This document shows, piece by piece, positions 21,958 through 31,731 of a stretch of DNA of 64,000 bases. Source of the DNA: Corallium rubrum (Eukaryota > Cnidaria > Anthozoa > Scleralcyonacea > Coralliidae); contig OZ036002.1 in assembly GCA_964035015.1 (NCBI GenBank), positions 16,634,661 through 16,698,660 of the forward strand, read 5' to 3'. Every line of letters starts with the position of its first letter. Positions within the stretch are counted from its first letter, which is position 1. The notes below the pieces were generated by a model. It ran no database searches. It was not told where the DNA came from and saw nothing but the letters and a program-made list of their open reading frames with translations. The position numbers and the translations under genes were made by a program.

Positions 21958-22215
21958 TTATTTTAAATAATATTTTTTTGGCGGTATTCTTCCACCAAAT
22001 TGCTGAAATGTGTCTACATCCGGTTGCACCAGACCACCAAATTGTTTTTTTTTAAATTTTTTCACTTTCATCGTTCCGTTTTTTATTTTTCTTATAATTT
22101 TGTTTTTGCTGGATTCAAAATCTTTCATAATTTTCATTACTTTTTGAAATTTTTTATTACCACCTCTTTGTCTTTTTTTTCCTCGAAAACCTGTGTTTCT
22201 CCGGTTTCTACTCAT
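21958..22215 (-). CDS. basic virion-core-like protein with QxGG motifs
   Basis: The 85-aa protein is strongly Lys/Arg-rich. It contains QRGG near residue 17 and QFGG twice in the C-terminal third. Q-x-G-G fits the relaxed cleavage consensus of adenovirus-type proteases, and such a protease is encoded at 28.2-28.8 kb. This suggests a DNA-condensing core protein precursor processed in the virion, an inference. Its start overlaps the end of the SET gene by ATGA. Confidence 0.55.
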   Translation of the reverse strand: MSRNRRNTGFRGKKRQRGGNKKFQKVMKIMKDFESSKNKIIRKIKNGTMKVKKFKKKQFGGLVQPDVDTFQQFGGRIPPKKYYLK

Positions 22216-22778
22216 TTTTTCGTTTTTTTAAAGTATCCACGTGGCCAGTACTCATCACCATAGTCGGAAAAAATTTCCTGATGGGGTTTTATACCCGCTG
22301 TTGTTTGTAATTTAAATCGATTATTGTATTTTGTTGTTCCTGTAAAACAAGCGTTATTTTTATATCGCGACCCTTTTGCATCATTACAAAATCGAGGCGC
22401 TCCATCGGTTGATTTATACGCGTCGACGCAGTGACGGGGACCATCACACAAGCTATATTGTGCGATTGTTTTACTACCGTATTTTCGATCCATACGTTTT
22501 ACCGTGGTTCTTTCGCCTGTGTACGTAGCGACGTTAGTATTGCGTCTAAAAGGTTTTTTCCAACTGTACAAGCCTTTGCCTGCATTTGGAATCTGTGATT
22601 TTTTAACACGTAAGTTATCTTCTTTTGCTAGATGAATCCAACATTTGTGTGTGTGCGCTGTTCTTTTTCGACATCGTTTTCTTTTTAATGTGAAGCTTCG
22701 ACATTGTAAAACAGCACGTACATTTTGTGAGTTTAAACTCATTATTCGACCACCTCTATTTACCGGTTGTTTAACCAT
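22212..22778 (-). CDS. SET-domain protein (putative lysine methyltransferase)
   Basis: The 188-aa protein has a Cys/His-containing N terminus (RCRKRT...CWIH), then a SET fold. The fold shows a first strand motif with AGKGLY, a central R-x-CNDA with NNACF in place of the classical NH-x-C segment, and EIFSDYGDEYW, equivalent to the E-x-x-x-DYG motif. SET enzymes transfer methyl groups from S-adenosylmethionine to lysines, usually on histones, so it could modify host chromatin or viral basic proteins. It is the upstream partner of the basic protein gene at 21958, which it overlaps. Confidence 0.8.
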   Translation of the reverse strand: MVKQPVNRGGRIMSLNSQNVRAVLQCRSFTLKRKRCRKRTAHTHKCWIHLAKEDNLRVKKSQIPNAGKGLYSWKKPFRRNTNVATYTGERTTVKRMDRKYGSKTIAQYSLCDGPRHCVDAYKSTDGAPRFCNDAKGSRYKNNACFTGTTKYNNRFKLQTTAGIKPHQEIFSDYGDEYWPRGYFKKTKK

Positions 22779-22881
22779 TTTTTATTTTTTTTTAGAATAT
22801 TGTTCTTATTCCTATGTAGAGATCCTGGTTATTTTCTATTTTTTCTCTCTTTGCGATAAATTTTATTAAACATCTTATTTT

Positions 22882-23130
22882 CTACAATATATCTGAAGGT
22901 ATGTCTAATATTATTTGTTGCATATCATTAAGTCGTTGCGTTAATTCAAAACTTGAAATAAATATTAATTGTTTTCCTTCGTTATTTTGAAATTCTTTAA
23001 GACAGTCTTGTAAGATAAAAGGAGAAAATAATATTCCAGCATCATTATCGACAATTTCGTACCCAATGTGAGTATACCCGTTTTCTTTATTTTTTAAATA
23101 AACTTCGATGTGAATTTGATTGTAATCCAT
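22882..23130 (-). CDS. 82-aa protein, unknown
   Basis: A small acidic globular protein with alternating hydrophobic strands. It is divergent from the polymerase cluster, whose first small gene starts at 23221. No homologue is recognised. Confidence 0.45.
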   Translation of the reverse strand: MDYNQIHIEVYLKNKENGYTHIGYEIVDNDAGILFSPFILQDCLKEFQNNEGKQLIFISSFELTQRLNDMQQIILDIPSDIL

Positions 23131-23220
23131 TGGAGGTCGGGGTTAAGACTAAACTAAAAAAACTAAACCGTTGATGTTTTTATTTATTTTATTTTTTTTT
23201 TATTTATTTTTTTTAAAAAA

Positions 23221-23397
23221 ATGGGTGAAATGTGTTCTAAAGATAAACCTTTTTTTACCTTTAATTGTATAAATATACGTGATTCAGAAAACGTCGTAAT
23301 CGATCGCGTTGATGGCGCTAGTGAAGTAAAAGAAGAAGAAGAAAAAGAGAAAAGAAAATTTCCTTTTTTTTTTAGAAGTAAAAAAAGAAATGACTGA
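23221..23397 (+). CDS. 58-aa ORF upstream of PolB, unknown
   Basis: It is open from ATG to TGA with an acidic/basic C-terminal half (EEEEKEKRKF). It overlaps the next ORF by 8 bases, as real genes do throughout this element. No domain is recognised. Confidence 0.35.
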   Translation: MGEMCSKDKPFFTFNCINIRDSENVVIDRVDGASEVKEEEEKEKRKFPFFFRSKKRND

Positions 23398-23602
23398 GAA
23401 AAACCCCTATGTATTTACAAATGAAGATGTGAGTGAATTAAGGGAGTTACTAGAAAAACGTAAAAAAAAGGAAAAGATGATGGAAAAAGAGTTGAAGAAG
23501 AAGAAGATTTTAAAACTAATACTATCGACTCTAGCTATAATGAAAAATTTAAATTTTCTCAAAAAACACTACACGTTTCGATTGCGCGAAAATCGGGTAT
23601 GA
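23390..23602 (+). CDS. 70-aa basic coiled-coil ORF upstream of PolB
   Basis: A Lys/Glu-rich helix (LREL-x-EKRKKKEK) is followed by a hydrophobic helix. Its stop overlaps the PolB start (ATGA). It could be a separate protein or the original N-terminal extension of the polymerase, the region that often carries the terminal-protein part in protein-primed polymerases. Confidence 0.35.
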   Translation: MTEKNPYVFTNEDVSELRELLEKRKKKEKMMEKELKKKKILKLILSTLAIMKNLNFLKKHYTFRLRENRV

Positions 23603-26600
23603 ATTTTATCGCGTTTATTCAATCGTTACGTATAGTGTTTACTTACTTACTGAATGTAGCTCGAGCGTCTACAAGTTCAGAGAATGATTATGTGCGTTTT
23701 ATTTTTTCACACGCGCCAAAATCTTATTTTTCAACTGCTGTTCTTCAACTTAAAGATTTTAACGTCAACTTCTTACTAAATATTTTTGAAAAAATGATGC
23801 AAAGCAACCGTACGTTGATCGCTGACGGGTGGGAATCAAACGTGGTAATTCAAACTTTTCCACATACGTATAATAAAAATAAAACAAAAAACAAACAACT
23901 GGGTAAGAAAAAAATATATCGGCAATTAGGTGGTGGGGGTAGCGATGATGATGAGGGTGGTGGGGGTAAAAATGTGGAAAAATACGGTCGCGATCAACGG
24001 TTGGGTGTTTTTTCCATTGTATGTGACGGGTTAAACAAAATCATTAAAAATTGTTGCTTCGCGGTTAGTTTACTAGTGGGTTTGTCGTGGTTAAAAAAAG
24101 ACACACGCTATGTGCTAATGGAAAGATCCCCGCACACAGCTGTCGACACACTGTACACTATTGACGAGGTTCGTGAGATTTATGGCAAATGCGGTATAGT
24201 TGAAGGATGTTGTGTGGGATCAAAACATTACGATGGTGTTTATCAGAATTTTCTTAAACAACAGGGTGTTGATTTAGTAGTATATTCGGATCAATTTGAT
24301 AACGACATAGTGTATGATTCGCGATGCGATAAAGAAGGTAATTTAATTAAGTTAACCAACGACGTTGTTTGTTTGTGGTTAAATAATAAACATTACGATG
24401 TCGTTTTAAGCATGGCTAAGTTTTCAAAGTTACCACCGAGCAAATTTTGCGTTAGATGTATGAATTATTACTCACATCATGAGCGTAAAGATACGCATAT
24501 ATGTTATAACCAGTTGACATGTCAACGTTGCTACGAACAAGCTAAATGTCGCCTCGTCGTCGACTGCAAAATTGAGTGTTCTAATTGTAATATTTTATTT
24601 TATAATAATAAATGTTTTTTAGCTCATTTAACAAATCGTGTTTTCCCCCCTCAACAAGGTAACCACGGGAAATTAACACCGTGTAGTTACTTATTTTTTT
24701 GTCAAACTTGTGATAAGATTGTTCCTCGATTTCGTTTTTTTTCTGCGAAGAATGTAAAAAAGCACGAGTGTAACAAACAGTTTTGTTACCACTGTAACGA
24801 CTATAGGGATAAAACGCATTTTTGTTATATGAAAACCGTGAAAAAAAAAAAAGAAGTTGAACAACCTACTTTATTTTTTTTTGATTTTGAAACGCGCGTT
24901 GACGTGAATAAATTAATGGTACCGTATTATTGCGTCGTGCAAAAAGTATGTCGTAAGTGTGAAAATATCGAGTTTAAAAAAAGTAAAAATTACATTGCGA
25001 GTGATAATATTCAACCTTGCTGTGGAAAACGTGAATTTGTTTTTCAAGGAGATAATACTGTAGAGGATTTATGCGAGTTTCTATTAGTGCAAGAAAATTC
25101 TGTTTGGTTAGCGCATAATGGTGGGCGTTTTGACACAATTTTTATTTTTCAATATCTCATTAATGAAAAAAAAATTTACCCTGACACTATAATGAATGGA
25201 TGTAAAATAATGATGTTGAAAATCCCTGATAAAAAAATAACTTTTTTCGATAGCTATTCATTTTTACACATGAAATTGTCCAAAATTCCACAAACAATGG
25301 GTCTTGAAGAATTAACGAAGGGATTTCACCCGTATAAATTTACAGATTTATCCTATGCAGGGTGTATTGTTGCGCGTGATTATTTCGACCTTGAAAATAT
25401 GGAGAAGAAAACAAAAGTTGAATTTGAAGAATGGTATTTGAAAAAAAAATAAAAAAAATATGTATTTGAAGAAGAAATGTATTATTACTGTAGCTCGGAT
25501 GTCGATATTTTACGAAAAGGATGTGTTAAATTTGCTATGTTTATGCGCGAAACTTCGGGCATCACTCCTTTTTACGACACAGAATGTATTACCATAGCGA
25601 GTTTGACGTTAAAAGTATTTCGCATGAATTTTTTAATAGACAAATGTGTCGGTATCATACCTGCTAGCGGTTATAGAGGACGCGCTAATCAAAGTGTTGT
25701 AGCGCTAATGTGGTTAGATAAAATAAACGCAGAAGAAGCAAACGGTATGTTAGAATATAAATGTTCGCGAAATGGTTGTATTTTCCCGTTTTACCCGTAC
25801 GTCTTAACGAGAGATTCATATTTCCTTTGTGTCACACGTGCGCTAGCACAATTCAATTAACACCGTGCGCACATAACGAAGATGAACGATGTATTTCGGG
25901 TACATGGTCTAGCGTAGAAGTAAATAAAGCTATTGAGAAGGGCTACAGAATTATTGAGACTTATGAAATTTACCATTACCCGCGTCAAGAAAGAATTTTT
26001 CAAGAGTTTGTAAATTGTTTTTTAAAAATTAAACAGGAGGCGAGCGATTTTCCAGACAATTGTTACGACGACGATAGAAATTTAATCGATTCCGAAGTTG
26101 ATAAATATATCGCTGATTATTATAGAAACGAAGGTATTTTATTAGAAAAAGACAAGATAGGATACAACCCCGGCTTACGAGCTACAGCGAAAAATATATT
26201 AAATTCACTTTGGGGTAAATTCGCGCAAAACGATAATAATACAAAGGTCGATTTTTTATCCGATTACCACGAACTGCTAAGCTTAGCGAACGATCCGAAT
26301 GTAGATTTAACCTCGACTGATTTTGTTAACGAAAATACCTTACGTGTCACTTATCAAAAAACCGATGTCGTTACTACACCGTTAAAAACGGGGAACGTAG
26401 TTATCGCGAGTTTTGTTACAGCCTATGCACGCTTGAAATTGTACGAGTTGATCGATAGCTTAGGTGCGCGCGTTTTGTATTTCGACACCGACTCCGTAAT
26501 TTACACGACTAAAACTAGCGACGACGTAGCGGTTAAGAGGGGAAATTATCTGGGCGATTTAACAAACGAGTTAAAAAAAAATGAATGGATCACTCAATTT

Positions 26601-26903
26601 TGTGCAACAGGTCCGAAATCGTACTCGTACCGTACAAATTTAGATAACGAGATTGTGCACATAAAAGGTTTTAGTTTAACCAATGAAAAAATAAAAAAAC
26701 AGTTAAATTTTGAATCATTAAAAAATTGTGTCGAAAATAAATCGCAGCTGATTAAAATTAAATATACAGATAAAATAACACGCGATAAAATCAACCATAT
26801 TTTTACTGCAGACGAAGAGAAAATATTCACTTTCACTTTTAACAAACGTGTAGCTAAAAATAATTTTTACACCGTTCCTTATGGTTTTTTTGTAGAGAGT
26901 TAA
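23599..26903 (+). pseudogene. protein-primed family B DNA polymerase, broken
   Basis: It replicates the linear genome in Polintons. Visible in order are N-terminal Cys/His clusters (24445-24630), Exo I FDFETR (about 24880), Exo II HNGGRFD (about 25111), Exo III YCSSDVDIL (about 25484), motif B NSLWG (about 26200) and motif C YFDTDSVIY (26478). Motif A (D-x-x-SLYP) and the material before the FP-x-LP segment are missing, which suggests an internal deletion near 25740-25790. The frame also shifts at the A-run 25440-25459 and again near 25780. The product cannot be a working polymerase as read. A GGGG-flanked acidic linker with QLGG sits near 23920-23970. Confidence 0.9.
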
Positions 26904-26940
26904 ATTAAACGATGCTGTAATACCATTTCAACACCCGTTT

Positions 26941-27579
26941 ATGTTAACATTATGCGGTCCGTCGCAGTGTGGTAAAACATTTTGGCTTTACAAATTATTA
27001 CAATCCATCGAGGTCATGATAACACCTTTAATCGATAAAGTTTTGTTTCTATACACGTCTTATCAACCCCTGTACAGTGAGATCGAGCGCGTGGGAAAAG
27101 AAAAAAATCTGAAAATTGAATTTATTGAGTGTACTAAAGGGATACCAAAAGCAACTGATTTGCAAACTAGTTTAAACGATAATACTTTAGTAGTTTTAGA
27201 CGATCTTATGACTGTTGCTGCTTCTTCGAAAAAAAATTTAATTAATTTGAATAACTTTGCGTGCCGTGACGCGCACCATAAGAATATCAGTGTTATTTTT
27301 GTGTGTCAAAATTTAATGTACGGCGATGGTAAATTACGCAACTCACGTGTCAATAGTCAATATCATTTAATGTTTAAAAATTTAGCCGATGTTAGAAACA
27401 TGTATACTATTGCCGATAATAAACAAATTAATCGTGAAGTATTCACAGCTATTTTAGATGATGTAAATAAAGACCCCTATGGTTATTTATTATTTGATAA
27501 CGCGGCAAATAGTTATGAAAATACTCGCGTACGCACTAATATATTTCCCGGAGAAAATACATTAATTTATAACGTGTAA
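26941..27579 (+). CDS. FtsK/HerA-type genome-packaging ATPase
   Basis: The 212-aa protein has a Walker A motif GPSQCGKT at residues 6-13 and a Walker B motif TLVVLDDL near residue 80. A later CQN fits the sensor position. It pumps DNA into the capsid in Polintons and related viruses. The frame is open upstream back to 26893 without another ATG, and those residues also look conserved (PFQHPF), so translation may start at a non-ATG codon or earlier. It follows PolB by 37 bases and the reading frame is intact. Confidence 0.88.
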   Translation: MLTLCGPSQCGKTFWLYKLLQSIEVMITPLIDKVLFLYTSYQPLYSEIERVGKEKNLKIEFIECTKGIPKATDLQTSLNDNTLVVLDDLMTVAASSKKNLINLNNFACRDAHHKNISVIFVCQNLMYGDGKLRNSRVNSQYHLMFKNLADVRNMYTIADNKQINREVFTAILDDVNKDPYGYLLFDNAANSYENTRVRTNIFPGENTLIYNV

Positions 27580-27662
27580 TTTATTTTTTTTATCTTAATA
27601 AAAAATTAATAAAAAAAATATATTGTTTTGTTATTTAATTTTCATGTTCATTCTAAAACAAG

Positions 27663-27827
27663 ATGCGGTGGCGAAAACATCAATTAGGGGGTTTTTACGA
27701 TGCTTTTCGTGCGAAACAAACAAATCAACTGAAATATTTATATCGCGTGAAAAAAAAACAAAGGGGCAGTGGTGTTAAATTGCGGGGACGAACAGTTGGT
27801 AAAATTCTGTATAACCCAGACTGGTAA
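27663..27827 (+). CDS. 54-aa basic protein with QLGG and QRGSG motifs
   Basis: A short Lys/Arg-rich ORF between the ATPase gene and the repeat-bearing basic gene, one base apart from the latter. QLGG lies near residue 8 and QRGSG near residue 36, both fitting adenain-type sites. Probably a small virion core or lytic-peptide precursor, inferred. Confidence 0.45.
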   Translation: MRWRKHQLGGFYDAFRAKQTNQLKYLYRVKKKQRGSGVKLRGRTVGKILYNPDW

Positions 27828-27828
27828 G

Positions 27829-28167
27829 ATGGGTAAAAGGCAAAAAGGCGGAATTATAAGTTTATTTATGCCAAAATCAGCCATGCCGCCACCACTAAAA
27901 CAAAAAGGGGGATCAACTATTTACGCACCCGGGTTGCGTGGCAACTTAGGCTTGCCTCAATATGGTATGAGACAAAGAGGTGAAGGATTGAAAAAAAGAC
28001 AAAGAGGAAATGGATTGAAAAAAAGACAAAGAGGAGGTGTTTTGAAAAAAAGACAAAGAGGTGGTGTTTTGAAAAAAAGACAAAGAGGAGGTGTTTTGAA
28101 AAAAAGACAAAGAGGAGGTTTTGGGGGGTTGGTAGCTATAGCGAGTCTGCTTGCAGGAGCAATGTAA
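27829..28167 (+). CDS. basic virion protein with five 9-aa KKRQRG repeats
   Basis: The 112-aa protein starts MGKRQKGG; I prefer this ATG because the preceding ORF stops one base before. QKGG occurs twice near the N terminus, then five 9-residue repeats built on L-KKRQRG-x follow, and then a hydrophobic tail GGLVAIASLLAGAM. The basic repeats could bind DNA, and the tail could insert in membranes, as in adenovirus pVI or pX-like proteins. Each repeat contains a Q-R-G-x motif, a potential processing site. Confidence 0.6.
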   Translation: MGKRQKGGIISLFMPKSAMPPPLKQKGGSTIYAPGLRGNLGLPQYGMRQRGEGLKKRQRGNGLKKRQRGGVLKKRQRGGVLKKRQRGGVLKKRQRGGFGGLVAIASLLAGAM

Positions 28168-28175
28168 AAAAAAAA

Positions 28176-28766
28176 TTATTTAATAAAAGATTCCATAAAA
28201 TTACGACAACATTGTTGATTTTCTTCTTTACTTTTACATTTTTTAACTATTAATTTATCGACTACACTACCAAATTTAAAATCTATCTTTTTTTTTAAAT
28301 TTATTTCGTTTTTTATTTTGATTTTATTGTTTTTCCATTTCCACCAATGGCGAACATTTTCTATGTTTTTGCATTTTTCGTATAAATATAATAAACTCCA
28401 ATAACCACAAGTATACGTTATTTTTGATTGTAATGGTTGTTTCTGCACGTAAATAAATTTCTTTTGTTGTTTTTTTTGCATATTTCACCCAATAATCGCG
28501 ACGGTAAAAATCAGCTGACTTTGCAAAACTATCGAAAAAATACATTTTATCACCGCTCAAACAAATAGCTATCCAATGACGACCATCGGAATCACTTTCG
28601 TCCGTATTCCATATCCAGCAACATTTTTCTGTTATATTTTTAGGCAACACGTCCGCCGGAAAAGCACCCAAAAAATATTTTTTTAATATAACATTTTCAG
28701 ACGCTAGCTTTTCAATTTCGTTAGTGTATAGAAAACGTTTTAAAAAACATATGAATTTACATTTTT
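28176..28766 (-). pseudogene. adenain-like cysteine protease, frameshifted
   Basis: Virion-maturation protease family C5. The first frame (down to about 28480) has GAFPADVLP, NTDESD, the catalytic His in RHW and the Asp in FFDSF. The second frame (28176-28481) has the oxyanion Gln in PLQSK and the nucleophile Cys in TCGYW. The frames change at an A-run near 28474-28481. The upstream frame is open to about 28766 but lacks an ATG. All catalytic residues are present, so the family call is firm although the gene is split here. Confidence 0.82.
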
Positions 28767-28789
28767 TTTTATTTTTTTTTTTTTCTTTT

Positions 28790-29038
28790 CTAACTTAAAG
28801 AATGTTTTCTACCACGAGCTTTTTGACGCGCACGAACAAAGTCCAGATTGACGTCAAATTGTTTTTTTGATTTTTTTTCTGGTATGAAATCGATAAGCTC
28901 GTCTGCTGTTGAACTACTTGTTCCTCCTAAATCTGAATTTATTTCTCCTGAACTCCCCTCGCTGCTCGTTGTGTCGCCGAGATGTTTTGTAATATAGTGT
29001 TTTCTCAACACAGTATTTTTAATGATACTAGCAGGCAT
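28790..29038 (-). CDS. 82-aa Ser/Thr-rich protein, unknown
   Basis: The middle is Ser/Gly/Thr-rich and the C terminus basic (RARQKARGRKHSLS). It overlaps the gene upstream (29028-29405) by 11 bases. It may be a small virion or regulatory protein. No family is recognised. Confidence 0.45.
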   Translation of the reverse strand: MPASIIKNTVLRKHYITKHLGDTTSSEGSSGEINSDLGGTSSSTADELIDFIPEKKSKKQFDVNLDFVRARQKARGRKHSLS

Positions 29039-29405
29039 TTTTTTTTTTTTTTAAGTATTTTAAAGCAGCTTTTCGTTCATCAATGTTTAACATAAATTGT
29101 TTACTTGCGTTCTGTGATAAGTCGTTTATTAAATCCGCGCGATTAATGCTTTTAGTTCCCATTTGAAGAGTGCTGCTTTTCAGTCCTTTTTTATTTAAAA
29201 AATCTATTACTTTTTTTTCACCAGGAGTTTTTGTTTCTTGATCGATCGTTTCTTTCTTTTCTTTTGTTTCATCTCCACCCATAACCGTTAAATTGTCGGC
29301 TTTACGTTTGAGAGCATTTTTTTGTTTTAAAAAACTTACTACGCTTTCACCGACATGTTTGTTTTGTTTAACAGCGTTTTCCATCGCTTCCTTTTTTTCT
29401 TCCAA
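29028..29405 (-). CDS. 125-aa Lys/Glu-rich protein, unknown
   Basis: It is highly charged and helical. It contains NLTVMGGDE, whose M-G-G recalls protease sites only loosely. Overlaps link it to the gene at 28790. Position within the capsid-side minus-strand chain suggests a late structural role, inferred. Confidence 0.45.
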   Translation of the reverse strand: MEEKKEAMENAVKQNKHVGESVVSFLKQKNALKRKADNLTVMGGDETKEKKETIDQETKTPGEKKVIDFLNKKGLKSSTLQMGTKSINRADLINDLSQNASKQFMLNIDERKAALKYLKKKKNAC

Positions 29406-29412
29406 CTGAAAT

Positions 29413-29523
29413 TCATCTTGTTTTTTTTATTCCTTGAAGTAGTTTCTTATTTTCATGGTCGTTTTTTAAATATTCAAACATCTCGTTCAATTTAACAGCA
29501 TCAACTAATTGTAATTTATTCAT
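29413..29523 (-). CDS. 36-aa small ORF, unknown
   Basis: It starts inside the stop of the upstream ORF (ATGA at 29520-29523). That coupling is the main reason to list it. The peptide is a single amphipathic helix (VKLNEMFEYLKNDHENKK). Confidence 0.3.
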   Translation of the reverse strand: MNKLQLVDAVKLNEMFEYLKNDHENKKLLQGIKKTR

Positions 29524-29764
29524 TTTTCTTTTTCAAATTTACTTAAAAATTTAAGCGCTCTTTCAAATACAATGCTGAGACAATGATCCTCGCATAACAT
29601 GATCTTAAGATCATTTGAATTAATTTTTTTGCACACCATTTTTTTAAGTAAATATAAATAATCGTCGTTGCATTTTATCGGAATTCTTTTTTCCACGATA
29701 TTTTTAGCTAAAAGTAAATTTTTTTTTTTAAATTTTCATCGTATAATTGATGTTTTTTAACCAT
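29520..29764 (-). pseudogene. small protein of about 80 aa, frameshifted at an A/T run
   Basis: It begins MVKKHQLYDEN. The frame is lost at a long homopolymer near 29720-29730, after which another frame runs to the stop at 29520 with KRIPIKCNDDYLYLLKKM and CEDHCLS. It is unclear whether this is decay or a sequencing error. No family is recognised. Confidence 0.35.
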
Positions 29765-29766
29765 AT

Positions 29767-29889
29767 TTACTTTAAAAAATTCTTTAACCGAAGGGATGAA
29801 TTTCTTTTTTTTTTTTCTTTTTTTTTTTTCAACAGCTGATGGTATAATATTAATGATTTTAACACGTTCACCTCATTTCCATCATCATT

Positions 29890-29963
<74 letters not shown>

Positions 29964-30219
29964 TATCATCATCATCTTCAGACATCAACTCATTTTCTGA
30001 AAAATCAGATGTTTCGTGTTTTTCTTTTTTTTTTTTTTCATTTTCTTCTTCTTCTTCTTCTTCTTCTTCTTCTTCTTCTTCTTCTTCTTCTTCTTCTTCT
30101 TCTTCTTCTTCTTCTTCTTCTTCTTCTTCTTCTTCTTCTTCTTCTTCTTCTTCTTCTTCTTTTTCTTTTTTTTTTTTTTCTTCTTCTTCTTTTTTTTTCT
30201 TTTTTTCTTTTTCATCCAT
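29767..30219 (-). CDS. 150-aa acidic low-complexity protein (poly-Glu, poly-Asp)
   Basis: The frame starts MDEKEKKKKK and contains about 45 Glu from a (TTC)n tract at about 30043-30161. After a short non-repeat piece (HETSDFSENELMSED) it contains about 30 Asp from a (CAT)n tract at about 29877-29975. The tail is basic. Other frames over the same repeats are artefacts. The non-repeat pieces and the 2-base gap to the next gene argue that it is real. Acidic tracts could bind basic core proteins or histones. Confidence 0.45.
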
Positions 30220-30399
30220 TTTTTTCAGGCAAATTTCGACACTACTGGATGAACTATAATATGTTCTTTATTTAAATGTGTTGCTTTATCAATTATATTT
30301 CCTGCCTGTATAGTTTTAATTTTTTTTTTTTTTTCCGTTAGCTTTTCCCATGGTGAGAATTAACACGGTAATGAGTATGTTTATTTATTTCTCATAAAT

Positions 30400-31713
30400 T
30401 TATACGTCGTATAACAAACGAGCTGGTGTTTTCATACCGACTTTTATTTCATTACGAAATTCGCCAATGAAGAAAATGTTTCCCGCAGGAGTATCGGCTG
30501 AGAAATTCATGTGCACGTTAACAACACCACTGGGGCGGTTGGGCAACTCTTTCAAATGTGTGTCGGAATTTGTAGTTAAATCAAAAGCTAAAACCGCAAA
30601 CCCGTTTATAAATTGGTTATAAGTTACCGGCATTTCAGAACGATCTCTATTAAGAACATTACGTAATTGCTCGTATGCTTCAACTGAATTTTCTAGTGTT
30701 CCAATAGACACGCTATTTACTGTGACGTTTACATTTGAATAGTTCTCCCATCCGAAATTAAACACATTCGTACCCATAGTACCAGCAAAATTGTTACGTC
30801 TCAGGAACACGATAAATAAACGAACAGGGCATGATCCATTAAACACATCGTTTTCGATATGCGTTCTTCGAACAGCAGCTATTGACGATGTTACCGTGCG
30901 AAATGTCGTCGAATAATATCGCGCTTCTTGCGAATCAGTGACAAACGCTGTATTTAAAGCGTTGCTCAACTGGTCTTTTGGTTTGTAAACAGGTGTTCGT
31001 ATATGAAAATCTTCAAATGATATTCTCATAACATCAAAAGCTGCATCCCCGTGATCCGCACCCATGCAAAGGAGCGCGTAGGGTGCTCTTACATATTTTA
31101 GTTCCAGTTTGAAAGCTGACGGTAAAAAAACTTCACCGCCCGATTCACTAAAACACGGTAGATCAATTTTATCAATAAGTTGTACTTGGGCTATATTGTT
31201 CGTAAGATTACGTCTATTTACACTACCCACGTTATTTCCTTGAACAGCGTTCATATGTGAATGGGTATCAAAAAAACCGCAATTTATTTGCGGTGAATCT
31301 TTATACATTTTAGGCGTTTCACGGGTGAGAATTTTCATATACGCTGCAAGATAATTAAAATTACTAGCAGGTGTAATTAAACATTCATTAATCTTCAATT
31401 CTGCAGAGCGCCACAAAGTACGCAAAGGAAAGGGTGGCAATATAAAATTAGCATTTGCCTGAAGAGCAGCACCACCATCTCGTAGTGATATTTTCGCATG
31501 CATTCTTGCTTCACTTGTTTTTATTAACCCGACATTATTCCCCTGTCGTTTAAATGTGTACGCATCTGCAAAAGGTGTATTGGGAACAGGATGTATCACA
31601 TCAACACGATTTTCCGTAAAAAGATCGTTAAAAGGTGTTGGTTTAAATAACTGTAAAGGTTTTGAAAATAATGTCTCGTGTTGATCGACCTCTTGATCAC
31701 GTGGTTGATCCAT
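30400..31713 (-). CDS. major capsid protein (double jelly-roll, hexon-like)
   Basis: The 437-aa protein has the composition and motif pattern of Polinton capsid proteins: an N-terminal strand region, PPFPLRTLWRSAELKINE at about residues 92-109, an aromatic segment NFNYLAAY soon after, and Asn-rich loops. It should form the pseudo-hexameric capsomers of an icosahedral shell. The frame is intact. It lies downstream of penton, integrase and small basic genes on the same strand. Confidence 0.82.
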   Translation of the reverse strand: MDQPRDQEVDQHETLFSKPLQLFKPTPFNDLFTENRVDVIHPVPNTPFADAYTFKRQGNNVGLIKTSEARMHAKISLRDGGAALQANANFILPPFPLRTLWRSAELKINECLITPASNFNYLAAYMKILTRETPKMYKDSPQINCGFFDTHSHMNAVQGNNVGSVNRRNLTNNIAQVQLIDKIDLPCFSESGGEVFLPSAFKLELKYVRAPYALLCMGADHGDAAFDVMRISFEDFHIRTPVYKPKDQLSNALNTAFVTDSQEARYYSTTFRTVTSSIAAVRRTHIENDVFNGSCPVRLFIVFLRRNNFAGTMGTNVFNFGWENYSNVNVTVNSVSIGTLENSVEAYEQLRNVLNRDRSEMPVTYNQFINGFAVLAFDLTTNSDTHLKELPNRPSGVVNVHMNFSADTPAGNIFFIGEFRNEIKVGMKTPARLLYDV

Positions 31714-31731
31714 TTTTTTTAAAAAATTAAA

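Noticed and set aside
25761-26903. Separate gene starting at 25761
   Set aside because: It is the C-terminal part of the polymerase, with motifs B and C. The apparent start is an internal methionine created by the frame change.
29796-30275. His/Leu-, Lys- and Phe-rich ORFs over the trinucleotide tracts
   Set aside because: They are other-frame readings of the (TTC)n and (CAT)n repeats. Only the minus frame with non-repeat coding ends is kept.
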